A stretch of 64,000 nucleotides of DNA. It comes from an uncultured Pseudoflavonifractor sp. Lineage in GTDB: Bacteria > Bacillota > Clostridia > Oscillospirales > Oscillospiraceae. Location: positions 1-64,000 of the forward strand of contig NZ_CALXEG010000009.1 in NCBI RefSeq assembly GCF_944387275.1. The letters are read 5' to 3'. The notes beneath the pieces were generated by a model, which saw nothing but the letters and a program-made list of their open reading frames with translations, had not been told where the DNA came from and ran no database searches. Numbering within the stretch: position 1 is the first letter of the stretch; the number at the start of each line of letters is the position of its first letter. The position numbers and the translations under genes were made by a program. Positions 25,701 through 34,305 of the stretch are shown here, piece after piece.

Positions 25701-27365
25701 CGCTGACGCACTGGAACGTACCTTTCTTGATGGTCAGGGTACCCACGCCGTCCACCGCGGCATCCGCCAGGGCCTGCCCGGTGGCCTTCGCCACAGAGAC
25801 CGCGGGGATATAGTAGGTGTTGATGGACATATAGAACGTGCCGGAGACATTGTTGTAGATAATGATCGCCGCCGCCTTTGCGTTGTTGGCGTAGCCTACC
25901 TTCTCATTGAAGGAGATGGAGCCGCGGGAGACCACAGCGATCTTGCCCTCCACATCCAGGCCTTCGTAATCCTCGGCTGCACCGTAACCGGGGACCATGA
26001 CATACTGGTAGTCGCCCTCCTCCAGCTCGCTGAAGGCATGGACGCCCTCCACGCCTGTGGGGGCGTTGTCCACGTAGGGGTAAGCCTGTCCGTCCAACAT
26101 AAAGCCCACGCCCGTCTCAAAGGCGTTATTGACGCTGGCCACAGTGGTGCCGCTCATCGTGGTGCCGGGGGAGGCCAGCGTGCCGGTGTCCGGGTTGTCG
26201 GTAAGAGCCAGATCCAGTCCCCAGTTGTTCCCATAGGCCACGCTGTAGCTGTTGCCAGCCGCAACCGCCAGGAAGATGCCCGCTTTCTCCACGCTGGCAT
26301 AGATATCGTCATAGGTGGGGACAGACTCGCCCACGTAGGTGAAGCCCGCCGTGGAGCCCAGGCTCATGTTGATGACATCCACACCCAGCCGGACCGCGTC
26401 CTCCACGCCGGCCAGAATGTCGGCGTAGCTGCCGGAGCCCTCATCGCTCATGACCTTGAACACAGCGATCTGGGCCTCGGGCGCAACACCGCGGAAACCG
26501 TTCTCCTTGCCGTCATTGCCGGCGCAGATACCGGAAACATGGGTGCCGTGGTCGGAGCCCCCGTTGTGGTCGACACGGGTGGTCTTGTCGAAATAGTTGA
26601 AGGCAAAGGGCATCTTGGGGCTGATATAGCGCGCAGTGGTGGCGTGCATATCCACGCGGAGGTTCTGCACATCCGTCTGGGTCAGCCGGGGATTCTCCGG
26701 CGCAACGCTGAAGGCGTCGTGGTCGGTATCAATGCCGCTGTCCAGGACGGCGATCACCATGCCCTCGCCCTTGTAGCCCAGATCGTCTCACACCTTGGCA
26801 ACCTCCTCCATCTGGGAGGCGGAACTCATCAGGGGGTCCACGGTAAAGGTGGGGGCCACATAGACACAGGAGACCCCGTCCAGCTCACTGATGGCCTCCA
26901 TGTCGCCAAAGGCCACATCCATGGCGATGGCGTTGGTAGCCAGGGTGTACCGGTACTGTACGTCTGCCTTCTCGCCGTCAAGCACCTCTTCTTCGATGCT
27001 CTGGATCACGGCGTCCTGCTGGCTGTCAATGGCGTCCAGGATGCGCTCACCTTTTGCGGTGATATCCAGGCATCAGCCTGCTTCACCCACACGCCCACGC
27101 TCTTCCCGGCGGCAAACTGTGCCGTAACCGTCAGGAGCGGGCCATAGTTTGTGGCCTTCATCGCCACATAGCCGCCCACCTCAGTGTCGCTGCCCAGGGT
27201 AAGCGTGCAGTTTGTGCTCTGGTACTTTTCTGCGTCCATCAAATCGGTACTTGCGTCCCAATCCTCCACGATGTCGCATGACAACTCGTTTTCTGCATAT
27301 GCGCTCATGCCCAACAGCATACACAGCATCAGGATCAGCGCAACTGCCCGTCTCGCTCTCTTCAT
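22738..27365 (-). pseudogene. SLH-anchored subtilisin-like protease, disrupted
   Basis: A secreted S8 protease of lactocepin type, about 1,530 codons, broken twice. The 5' part gives a signal peptide (MKRARRAVALILMLCMLL) and about 90 residues, then shifts frame between roughly 27006 and 27090. The propeptide (ERILDAIDSQQDAVIQSIEE) is followed by an in-frame TGA at 26788-26790, where AKV-stop-DDLGYKGEGM suggests a Trp codon mutated TGG to TGA. Downstream the catalytic triad is intact: Asp in IAVLDSGID, His in DHGTHVSGI, Ser in SGTSMACPN (codon 25562-25564). A protease-associated insert, an Fn3-like region, a Big2-like domain (SVATVDAAGVITAVKAGKTR), a cohesin-like domain and three SLH repeats follow. 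Probably non-functional. Confidence 0.85.
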
Positions 27366-27434
27366 GTGATTTCTCCTTTCTTTTCCCGTAAATCCTGTAT
27401 TTTCTGCGGATTTTCAGAATTTTTATTCTCTCTT

Positions 27435-27468
27435 CTTCATTATGAAACATTTATATTTCATAATGAAG
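27435..27468. promoter_or_regulatory. 13-bp inverted repeat operator in the protease promoter
   Basis: CTTCATTATGAAA (27435-27447), 8 bases, TTTCATAATGAAG (27456-27468), a perfect inverted repeat. It abuts the -10 box of the protease promoter, the position expected of a repressor site. The neighbouring ArsR-HTH regulator is the likely binder. Confidence 0.65.
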
Positions 27469-27495
27469 AATACATCGGTTCTGTATTGAATGCAA
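27467..27495 (-). promoter_or_regulatory. Promoter of the protease gene
   Basis: Minus strand: TTGCAT (27490-27495), 17 bases, TATTCT (27467-27472). The -10 box overlaps the end of the operator at 27435-27468. Confidence 0.6.
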
Positions 27496-27516
27496 CAGTT
27501 TTTTTGTGATGTTGAC

Positions 27517-27565
27517 AAAAAAATACGGCCCCGGCGCACCGCATTGCTGCGTGCGCCGGGGCCGT
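27517..27565 (-). terminator. Terminator of the ArsR-HTH regulator gene
   Basis: ACGGCCCCGGCGCA / TGCGCCGGGGCCGT stem, then ATTTTTTT on the minus strand. Confidence 0.85.
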
Positions 27566-27583
27566 ATGCAACATCCGCTGCGG

Positions 27584-28729
27584 TCAGGGGCCCTCATGCT
27601 TTGAGAACAGCTGCTCCCCCACCTGCTGCAAAAAATGTCGAACGCTCTCTTCGTCCGTCCGGTAATATATGCGGTTGTCTACCCGCCGCAGGTTGAGCAG
27701 GCCGTAGGAAAAGAGTACATTCAGGTGCTTGGATATGGTACCGGAGGTCAGCTTCATCTCCCCTGCCAGCTCCAGGCCATAATATTCCCGTTGGGACAGC
27801 CGCTGCAGGATCTCGAATCTGCTCTTATCGCTGAGGAGCTTCAAAATATTCGACACATCCTCCATGACCTTTCCCGAGGGCTTCGTGCTGGTGTCAAGCC
27901 GCACCACCACGCCGATATTGGCAGTCTCTACCGCTTCATCCTGCCACAGGTCCACGCGGGTACACCCGATCCGCCAGAAGCAAACCGTTTCCTCCCATGT
28001 GGCGTCCTGTGCCGTTCCCATGTCGAATCCCAGAACGCTCTGCTTGAAGTCCCGCAGCCCATGGTGGGCAAAATAACTGCGCCAGCTGTCGATTGCCTTC
28101 TGAAACAGCGCATCGTGGCGCTGTAAGATCTGCTGCAGCCGGGCTGCCACCGGCCTGAGCCGCTCTTGCAGGGCATTCAGATGGGTCTCATACTCCATGA
28201 GTATCTTATAGATATTCCATTTACTCGCTTCCGGCAAAAACAGCTGATCCACCTGAGCAAAAAGCGACTGTGTCTCCTCCCCGCCGCATCTGACAAAATC
28301 CAGCCCGGAGTGGCTGATGCCCTGGATTTTGTAGTGGGAAAAGTTGTCGGATGCGCAGATATAGTACCGCTCCCGGCATGCTTTGATACTCTCGTCAAAT
28401 TCTGCCGGACCGCCCTGCAGGAAGGAGTAGAGCACAATTTTTGCAAGACAGACCGTATCCCGGGCCGTTCCCCACTGAAATTTTTGAAAATAGTACTGCA
28501 GTTCAGGGTCCTCCCGATCCAGTCCCTTTGTCCCCTCCGTCAGGATCTCCTCCAAAGTTCTGAACAGCGTCTCGTAGTATTCCCGCTCCACTTCGGAGAG
28601 CTGTTCGCTGTACTTCAGGAAGAAGTTCCGTCTGGTATTGTGAAATGAGTCATTGTTCATGAACAGATACAGCAGCTCAACTGCTTCCATCAGCAAATAT
28701 GGCTGTGTAACGATCTTTACCCCTGGCAT
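27584..28729 (-). CDS. ArsR-type HTH regulator with large unassigned N-terminal domain
   Basis: A 381-residue protein. The last 90 residues form a winged helix of the ArsR kind (ILKLLSDKSRFEILQRLSQR, then LAGEMKLTSGTISKHLNVLF and the wing RRVDNRIYYRTDEE). The first 290 residues are helical and acidic, with no cysteine metal site or known sensor that I recognise (LLYLFMNNDSFHNTRRNFFL). The start at 28729 follows AGAGAGGAAG; the open frame upstream lacks a ribosome site. It lies directly upstream of the protease gene, whose promoter holds a perfect 13-bp inverted repeat, so it probably controls that gene. The ligand is unknown. Confidence 0.75.
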   Translation of the reverse strand: MPGVKIVTQPYLLMEAVELLYLFMNNDSFHNTRRNFFLKYSEQLSEVEREYYETLFRTLEEILTEGTKGLDREDPELQYYFQKFQWGTARDTVCLAKIVLYSFLQGGPAEFDESIKACRERYYICASDNFSHYKIQGISHSGLDFVRCGGEETQSLFAQVDQLFLPEASKWNIYKILMEYETHLNALQERLRPVAARLQQILQRHDALFQKAIDSWRSYFAHHGLRDFKQSVLGFDMGTAQDATWEETVCFWRIGCTRVDLWQDEAVETANIGVVVRLDTSTKPSGKVMEDVSNILKLLSDKSRFEILQRLSQREYYGLELAGEMKLTSGTISKHLNVLFSYGLLNLRRVDNRIYYRTDEESVRHFLQQVGEQLFSKHEGP

Positions 28730-28779
28730 ACGCTGTTCTTCCTCTCTCTGTATGTATATTTCGAAAGGATTCCATCCAT

Positions 28780-28807
28780 AGCATACCGTATTTTCACAGA
28801 AATGCAA
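28780..28807 (-). promoter_or_regulatory. Promoter of the ArsR-HTH regulator gene
   Basis: Minus strand: TTGCAT (28802-28807), 16 bases, TATGCT (28780-28785). Confidence 0.45.
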
Positions 28808-28908
28808 TATTATTTTCAGGCAAACCCATTGTAGCATGATACCGGACTCCACAGTTCCCGGGTCCGGATGCAGTGTGCCTCCGCCCGCGCTTCTACCGCC
28901 CGCAGACG

Positions 28909-28945
28909 AACGCAGCCCCTGCCGCTTGGCGGCAGGGGCTGCGTT
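28909..28945 (-). terminator. Hairpin after the purine permease
   Basis: AACGCAGCCCCTGCC / GGCAGGGGCTGCGTT stem 22 bases past the stop at 28968. The T run is weak (TTCGTC), so termination is probable rather than certain. Confidence 0.6.
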
Positions 28946-28967
28946 TGTTATGTACTTGTGCGATGGC

Positions 28968-30374
28968 TCAGTCCTCGTCGGCGTCCTTGCTCTTGGGCAG
29001 GAACAGGCTGAGCAGCAGTGCCACCACAAACACGCCGGCCACGGCATTGCCGTTGAAGATGTCGCCCACGGCGGAGGGGAAGGCGCTGAAGAAGTTGCCG
29101 TCGGTCTGGGTCAGGCCCACGCCCACGCAGAAGGACAGGGAGACGATGATCATGGTGCGGTCGTTGAACTTGCAGTCCTTGAGCATCTTGACGCCCTCAT
29201 ACAGGATGGAGCCGAACATCATCACGGTGCAGCCGCCCAGGACGGACTGGGGCAGGGAGTTGAAGAAGGCGCCCAGGGGCGGGAAGAGGGAGGCCAGGAT
29301 CATGATCAGCGCGCCCATGAGGATGGTGAAGCGGTTGATGACGCCGGTCATGGTCACCAGGCCCACGTTCTGGCTGAAGGAGGTCAGGGGCAGGCAGCCG
29401 AAGCAGCCCGAGATGGTGCTGGAGAAGCCGTCCACGGCCAGGGAGCCCTGGAGCTCCTCGATCTTTAGGTCCCGGTCCAGGGCGCCCTTGCACACCGCGG
29501 TGGTGGCGCCGGTGGTCTCCGCCGCCGAGACCAGGAACACGATGGCGATGGTGAAGAAGGCGCCCAGGTCAAACACCGGCATGTGCCCGGTGAAGAACAC
29601 AGGCCGGGGCAGGCTGAAGAAGCCGATCTCCCCCACCGTCTTGCCGATGCCGGAGAAGTCCACCAGCGGCGCCACGCCGGCCAGGGTCAGGATGCCCGCC
29701 AGGATGTATCCGGCGATGAGGCCCACCAGGATGTTCAGGTTCTTGTACACGCCCTTGAGTAGGTAGCGGGACACCAGGCAGACCAGCAGGGTGAACAGGC
29801 CCACCAGCAGGTGATGCCAGGAGCCGAAGTCGGCGGCCCCGCTGCCGCCGCCCCAGGAGTTCATGCCCACGGGCAGCAGGGACAGGCCGATGGCGATGAC
29901 CACGCAGGAGGACACCACAGGGGTGAGGAAGCGCTTCCAGTACCGGGCGCTCAGGCCCACCAGGCCCTCAAAGATACCGCCCAGGATGACCGCGCCGATC
30001 ATACCCTCATAGCCCAGATTGGGATTGGTGCAGATAATCAGAAGACTTCCAAGGAAGGTGAAGCTGACGCCCATGACAATGGGCAGCTTGGAGCCGATCT
30101 TCCAGATGGGATAGAGCTGCATACAGGTGCCGATGCCGGCGGCAAACATGGCGCACTGGAGCAGGCGGGTGATCTCCACCGCAGTGAGGTGGTTTTCCGT
30201 CCCCCGCACCAGGGCGGCGCTGCACACAATGAGCACCGGGGCAAGGTTGGACACAAACATGGCCAGAACATGCTGCAGGCCGAAGGGGATGGCCTTGGAC
30301 AGGGGGACGCGCCCATTGAGCCGGTAGATGTTTTCCGCAGTGACGGTCTTCACATTCGCTTCCTTGTTTTCCAT
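28968..30374 (-). CDS. NCS2-family purine (uracil/xanthine-type) permease
   Basis: A 468-residue transporter with about 13-14 hydrophobic segments. The NCS2 signature appears as VSAAETTGATTAVCKG, and the beginning PFGLQHVLAMFVSNLAPVLI is characteristic of the xanthine/urate branch. These are proton-coupled nucleobase importers. It lies 190 bases downstream of xdhC in the same direction, so import and oxidation of purines are encoded together. The xdhC-permease gap has an AT-rich stretch with a TATAAT, so the gene may also have its own promoter. The ATG at 30374 follows GAGAGGTGCAGAA. Xanthine, hypoxanthine or urate are the likely substrates. Confidence 0.9.
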   Translation of the reverse strand: MENKEANVKTVTAENIYRLNGRVPLSKAIPFGLQHVLAMFVSNLAPVLIVCSAALVRGTENHLTAVEITRLLQCAMFAAGIGTCMQLYPIWKIGSKLPIVMGVSFTFLGSLLIICTNPNLGYEGMIGAVILGGIFEGLVGLSARYWKRFLTPVVSSCVVIAIGLSLLPVGMNSWGGGSGAADFGSWHHLLVGLFTLLVCLVSRYLLKGVYKNLNILVGLIAGYILAGILTLAGVAPLVDFSGIGKTVGEIGFFSLPRPVFFTGHMPVFDLGAFFTIAIVFLVSAAETTGATTAVCKGALDRDLKIEELQGSLAVDGFSSTISGCFGCLPLTSFSQNVGLVTMTGVINRFTILMGALIMILASLFPPLGAFFNSLPQSVLGGCTVMMFGSILYEGVKMLKDCKFNDRTMIIVSLSFCVGVGLTQTDGNFFSAFPSAVGDIFNGNAVAGVFVVALLLSLFLPKSKDADED

Positions 30375-30455
30375 TTCTGCACCTCTCATCGTCTGATTGC
30401 TAAATTATATTTTTCATTACAAATAACTATTTTTTAGCTAAAAGAGGAAAAGAAT

Positions 30456-30516
30456 CCCTCCGGCCGGTCGTACACATCTCACTTGGTTTGGATCGGACAC
30501 TGACACAGCCGGAGGG
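30456..30516 (-). terminator. Long-looped hairpin between xdhC and the permease
   Basis: CCCTCCGGC / GCCGGAGGG arms enclose 43 bases and are followed on the minus strand by ATTCTTTTCCTCTTTT. It could be a terminator or a structured leader of the permease. I could not match it to a known purine riboswitch. Confidence 0.35.
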
Positions 30517-30564
30517 CGCGACAATTGGGATAGGATATGGATGCAAGCGCTTTTTCTGGGGCGG

Positions 30565-31071
30565 TTATACCGCGTCCGCCTCGGCGTTCTTTCCAAGCCG
30601 GCGCAGCATGGTCTTTTTCACGGCCCGGAAGATGTTCTCATAGCCGGTGCAGCGGCAGAGATGGCCGGAGAGCATCTTTCGGATCTCATCGTCGGAGAAC
30701 TCCCGGCCGGCGGCCAGCAGCTCTGCGGCGCTCATGACAAAGCCGGGGGTGCAGAAGCCGCACTGGACCGCGGCCTCGTCGATGAAGGCCTGCTGGATGT
30801 CGGAGATCTCGCCGTTGGGGCCGGCCAGGCCCTCCAGGGTCACGATCTCCTTGCCGTCGGCCCAGACGGCCAGATAGATGCAGGAGTTGAAGGTCTCGCC
30901 GTTGATGAGCACGTTGCAGGCGCCGCACTCGCCCACCTCGCACCCCTTCTTCACGCTGGTCAGGCGGAAGTCGTTCCGCAGCATGTCGGTGAGGGAGGAG
31001 CGCACGTCCACCATCTTTTCCACCTTTTTGCCGTTGATGGTGCAGGAGACCAGCTTGTACTGATTACGCAT
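30565..31071 (-). CDS. xdhC: Xanthine dehydrogenase, 2Fe-2S subunit
   Basis: A 168-residue iron-sulfur subunit of a three-part molybdenum hydroxylase. The plant-type ferredoxin cluster motif CEVGECGAC and the second cluster motif (QCGFCTPG then HLCRCTGYENI) are complete. The C-terminal domain passes electrons from the molybdenum site towards FAD. Length agrees with Escherichia coli XdhC (159). Its ATG (31071) overlaps the stop of xdhB by eight bases (ATGCGTAA), with GGGAGGTG inside xdhB, so translation is coupled. The symbol follows the E. coli convention; CO- or nicotinate-type hydroxylases have similar subunits, but the permease next door favours purines. Confidence 0.9.
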   Translation of the reverse strand: MRNQYKLVSCTINGKKVEKMVDVRSSLTDMLRNDFRLTSVKKGCEVGECGACNVLINGETFNSCIYLAVWADGKEIVTLEGLAGPNGEISDIQQAFIDEAAVQCGFCTPGFVMSAAELLAAGREFSDDEIRKMLSGHLCRCTGYENIFRAVKKTMLRRLGKNAEADAV

Positions 31072-31951
31072 GGATCTCACCTCCCGAAAGACGGATCGCC
31101 TCCCTGAGCCCCCGCTCGGCCAGCACCACGGCGATGTGCTCCCGGAAGTCCTTGGAAGCTCGCCAGCTGTCTCTGGGGTGGATGTCCTCCAGCACAGCCT
31201 GGGCCGCGGCCTTGATCGCCGCCTCGGTGACCGGCTGGCCCTTGGCCTTCTCCTCGGCGTGGACGGCCCGCATGGGAATGGGGCCCGCCACGCCGTAGGC
31301 GATGCGCACGTCCTCCATGGTCTGCTTGTCCGCAGACAGCTTGACGTTGACCGAGCAGCCGATGGTGGCGATGTCCATGGCGTTGCGCATGGCGTACTTG
31401 ATGTAATGTCCCTTGTACCCCTCATAGGAGGACTTGGGGATGATAATGGCGGTCTGCAGCTCGCCGGGGCGCAGGTTCACCTGGCCCGCCTTGATGTAGA
31501 ACGTCTGGATGGGGATGCGCCGCACCCCCTCGGGGCCGGTGATCTCCACGATGGCGTCCCAGGCGAAGAGGGTGGAGGCCGAGTCCGCCGACGTGACGCC
31601 GTTGCAGGTGTTGCCGCCGATGGTGCCGATGTTGCGGATCTGAGGGCCGCCCACCATGTCCACCGCCTCGCCCAGCACCTTGATGTGCTGCTGGATCAGG
31701 GGGTCCCGGGTGATGTGGGAGAAGCTGGTGAGGGAGCCGATCCGGAGGGCGCCGTCCTCCTCCAGGGAGACGCCCCGCAGCTCATCCAGCATGTAGATAC
31801 TCACCAGTTCCCTGCCGGCCCGCTTTCCATCCCGGATCTGGACCAGCACGTCGCTGCCGCCGGCAATGATCTGGGCCTCCGGATGCTCCACCAGAAGCTG
31901 CACCGCGTGGGGTACGCTCTCAGCCTCATAGAGCGCTTTGATATCATACAT
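31064..31951 (-). CDS. xdhB: Xanthine dehydrogenase, FAD-binding subunit
   Basis: A 295-residue FAD-binding subunit of the molybdenum hydroxylase. The flavin-binding PCMH motifs are AQIIAGGSDVLVQIRDG (about 29-45) and the IGTIGGNTCNGVTSAD segment (about 108-123). The CO-dehydrogenase flavoprotein C-terminal domain follows. Length matches E. coli XdhB (292). It lies 14 bases after xdhA and overlaps xdhC, so all three subunits should be made together. Confidence 0.92.
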   Translation of the reverse strand: MYDIKALYEAESVPHAVQLLVEHPEAQIIAGGSDVLVQIRDGKRAGRELVSIYMLDELRGVSLEEDGALRIGSLTSFSHITRDPLIQQHIKVLGEAVDMVGGPQIRNIGTIGGNTCNGVTSADSASTLFAWDAIVEITGPEGVRRIPIQTFYIKAGQVNLRPGELQTAIIIPKSSYEGYKGHYIKYAMRNAMDIATIGCSVNVKLSADKQTMEDVRIAYGVAGPIPMRAVHAEEKAKGQPVTEAAIKAAAQAVLEDIHPRDSWRASKDFREHIAVVLAERGLREAIRLSGGEIHA

Positions 31952-31965
31952 AGACTGCTGCCTCC

Positions 31966-34251
31966 TTAGATCAGACCTTCTTCACGGAATCTGCGGAACA
32001 GGATATGGGGGTTGACCGGCGCCTCGTCCACCGCCACGCCGGTGGCGTGGTAGATGGCGTTGCGGATGGCGGGGGCCACCGAGCAGGCGGGGGGCTCGCC
32101 CAGGGCCTTGGTGCCGAAGGCGCTGGTGGGCTCGGGGTTCTCCACGAAATAGGCCCTCAGACGGGGGTGGTCCATAAAGGTGGAGAGCTTGTAGTCCAGC
32201 AGGTTGTTGTTCAGGGCCCGGCCGGTCTTGGGGTCGAACATCAGCTTTTCCGACAGGCCGTAGCCGATGCCCATGCTCATGCCGCCGTGGACCTGGGCCT
32301 CGGCCAGGGCCGGGTTGATGATGGTGCCCGCGTCGTGGACGTTCACAATGTCCACCAGCTTCACCTTGCACAGGGGGATGTCCACCTCCACCTCGGCGAA
32401 GGTGCAGCCGAAGGAGTAGGCGTTGGACTTGATCTGAGAGGTGCTCTCGGCGGTGATGTGCTGGCTGTCGGTCAGGCTGTACAGGGCCTCGGTGGCCAGC
32501 TCGCCCAGGGTCATCAGCACCCGACCGTCGGTGATGCGGACGATTTTGCCGTCGATGATGTCCAGGTTGTAGGGGGGCATCCGGGTCAGCTGGTGGGCGT
32601 AGTTCAGGATGCGCTCCTTCAGCAGGGAGCCGGTCTGCCGGATGGAGAAACCGGCGGTGTAGGTCTGACGGGAGGCGTAGGCGCCGGTGCCGAAGGGGGT
32701 CACGTCGGTATCCTGGCAGGAGACCACGTGGACCGCGTCCAGCGGCACGCCCACAATGTCCGCCGTCATCTGGGTGTAGGCGGTGTCGGCGCCCTGGCCG
32801 ATCTCGGTCTCGCCCAGCTGGACCTGGAGGGAGCCGTCCTGGTTGAGCACCATACGGCAGGAGGAGGTCTCCAGGGAGATGGGCCACACCGCCGTGTTGT
32901 ACCAGAACACGGCCATGCCCACGCCCCGGCGCACATCGCCGGTCTGGTTCTGGTACTCCTTGTATTTGCGCAGGTAGTCCATCTCCTTCATGCCCTTGTC
33001 CATGCACTGGTTGAAGGTGTCGGAGTAGAGCTCGTTCTTGGAGAAGGGATCGGTGAAGCCCACGGGCATCAGGTTCTTCCGGCGGAACTCGATGGGGTCC
33101 AGCCCCAGCTTGGCGCACACGTCCTCGGTGTGGCACTCCACCGCCCACATGGCCTGGGGGATGCCGTAGCCCCGCATGGCGCCCGCCACCGACTTGTTGG
33201 TGAACACGGTGTAGGCGTCGGCCTCCACGTTGTCGCAGGGGTAGAGCTGGGGGAAGCAGCCCATGCCCTTGGCCGCGATGCTGTGGCCATGGGAGGCGTA
33301 GGCCCCCTGGTCGGAGAAGGCCTCCAGCTTGCGGGCGGCGTAGGTGCCGTCGGGCCGCACCCAGGAGATGATGTGGCTGCGGATGGCGTGGCGCACCCGG
33401 TTGGAGACAAAGGTGTCCTCCCGGGGGATGTCGATCTTGATCAGGTGGCCCCCCAGCTGGGTGCACAGCCAGGCGCACAGGGGCTCGTAGAGCACGTCCT
33501 GCTTGTTGCCGAAGCCGCCGCCTATGTAGGGCTTGATGACCTGGATCTTGCCCCAGGGCACTCCCAGGGCCTGGCCCACCACCCGGCGGACGATGTGGGG
33601 GATCTGGGTGGAGCTGATGATCTTGATCCGGTCCCCCGTCATCTCGGCGGTACAGATGAAGTTCTCAATGTGGCAGTGCTGGACGGTGGGGGTGTCGTAC
33701 CAGCCCTCCACCTTGATGAGGCCGGGCTCCTTGATGGCCTCCTCATAGTTGCCCTTGCAGATGGAGGTGTGCTTGAGGATGTTGTTGGGGTAGTCCTCAT
33801 GGAGCTGGGGCGCTCCGTCCTTCATGGCCTCCTGGACGTCCAGGACGAAGGGGTACTCCTCATACTCCACCTTGATAGCCCGCAGGGCCTGGGCGGCGGC
33901 CACCTCGTCCTCCGCCACCACGGCGGCGATGTCGTCGCCGTAAAACCGCACCCGCTCGGTCAGAACCAGCCGGTCGGCCACGTCCTGGTGGCTCTCGTCG
34001 GTGGACCAGGGGTGCCCCGCCGTGGGGAAATAGTGCTTCTCCTTCAGGTCGAAGCAGGTGAATACCTTGACCACGCCGGGAATGGCCTCGGCGGCCGACA
34101 CGTCCATGGACACCACCCGCCCGTTGGGAATGGTGGCGTGCAGGATCTGGGCCACATATGCCCCCCTGTCGCACAGATCGTCGGTATATTTCGTGCGTCC
34201 GGTCACCTTGTCATAGGCATCTACCCGGGTGACTTTCTTCCCTACATACAT
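31966..34251 (-). CDS. xdhA: Xanthine dehydrogenase, molybdopterin-binding subunit
   Basis: A 761-residue catalytic subunit that binds the molybdenum cofactor and hydroxylates the purine ring. The order is a small N-terminal domain (YVGKKVTRVDAYDKVTGRTK), the molybdopterin motifs IGGGFGNKQDV and AGAMRGYGIPQ, QLGETEIGQGADT, and the catalytic glutamate in TKALGEPPACSV near the C-terminus. Length matches E. coli XdhA (752). The ATG at 34251 follows AGGAGGAAAGCACC. It is 54 bases downstream of a CRP-like regulator and the first of the xdhABC genes. Substrate preference (xanthine, hypoxanthine or another purine) cannot be fixed from the sequence. Confidence 0.92.
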   Translation of the reverse strand: MYVGKKVTRVDAYDKVTGRTKYTDDLCDRGAYVAQILHATIPNGRVVSMDVSAAEAIPGVVKVFTCFDLKEKHYFPTAGHPWSTDESHQDVADRLVLTERVRFYGDDIAAVVAEDEVAAAQALRAIKVEYEEYPFVLDVQEAMKDGAPQLHEDYPNNILKHTSICKGNYEEAIKEPGLIKVEGWYDTPTVQHCHIENFICTAEMTGDRIKIISSTQIPHIVRRVVGQALGVPWGKIQVIKPYIGGGFGNKQDVLYEPLCAWLCTQLGGHLIKIDIPREDTFVSNRVRHAIRSHIISWVRPDGTYAARKLEAFSDQGAYASHGHSIAAKGMGCFPQLYPCDNVEADAYTVFTNKSVAGAMRGYGIPQAMWAVECHTEDVCAKLGLDPIEFRRKNLMPVGFTDPFSKNELYSDTFNQCMDKGMKEMDYLRKYKEYQNQTGDVRRGVGMAVFWYNTAVWPISLETSSCRMVLNQDGSLQVQLGETEIGQGADTAYTQMTADIVGVPLDAVHVVSCQDTDVTPFGTGAYASRQTYTAGFSIRQTGSLLKERILNYAHQLTRMPPYNLDIIDGKIVRITDGRVLMTLGELATEALYSLTDSQHITAESTSQIKSNAYSFGCTFAEVEVDIPLCKVKLVDIVNVHDAGTIINPALAEAQVHGGMSMGIGYGLSEKLMFDPKTGRALNNNLLDYKLSTFMDHPRLRAYFVENPEPTSAFGTKALGEPPACSVAPAIRNAIYHATGVAVDEAPVNPHILFRRFREEGLI

Positions 34252-34305
34252 GGTGCTTTCCTCCTGTTTCCTGATGGCTGAAGGGGCGCCCTTCGGGACA
34301 GCCCC

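Noticed and set aside
26788-26790. In-frame TGA in the protease read as selenocysteine
   Set aside because: The position is a propeptide/linker Trp in the expected sequence, not a redox site, and a separate frameshift upstream shows the gene is decaying.
23671-27147. A 1158-codon open frame opposite the subtilisin pseudogene
   Set aside because: Low-complexity mirror translation; the catalytic triad and SLH domains are on the other strand.
30456-30516. A purine riboswitch before the permease
   Set aside because: The stem encloses a loop that I could not fit to the conserved junction and loop-loop bases of the purine riboswitch, so only a hairpin is reported.
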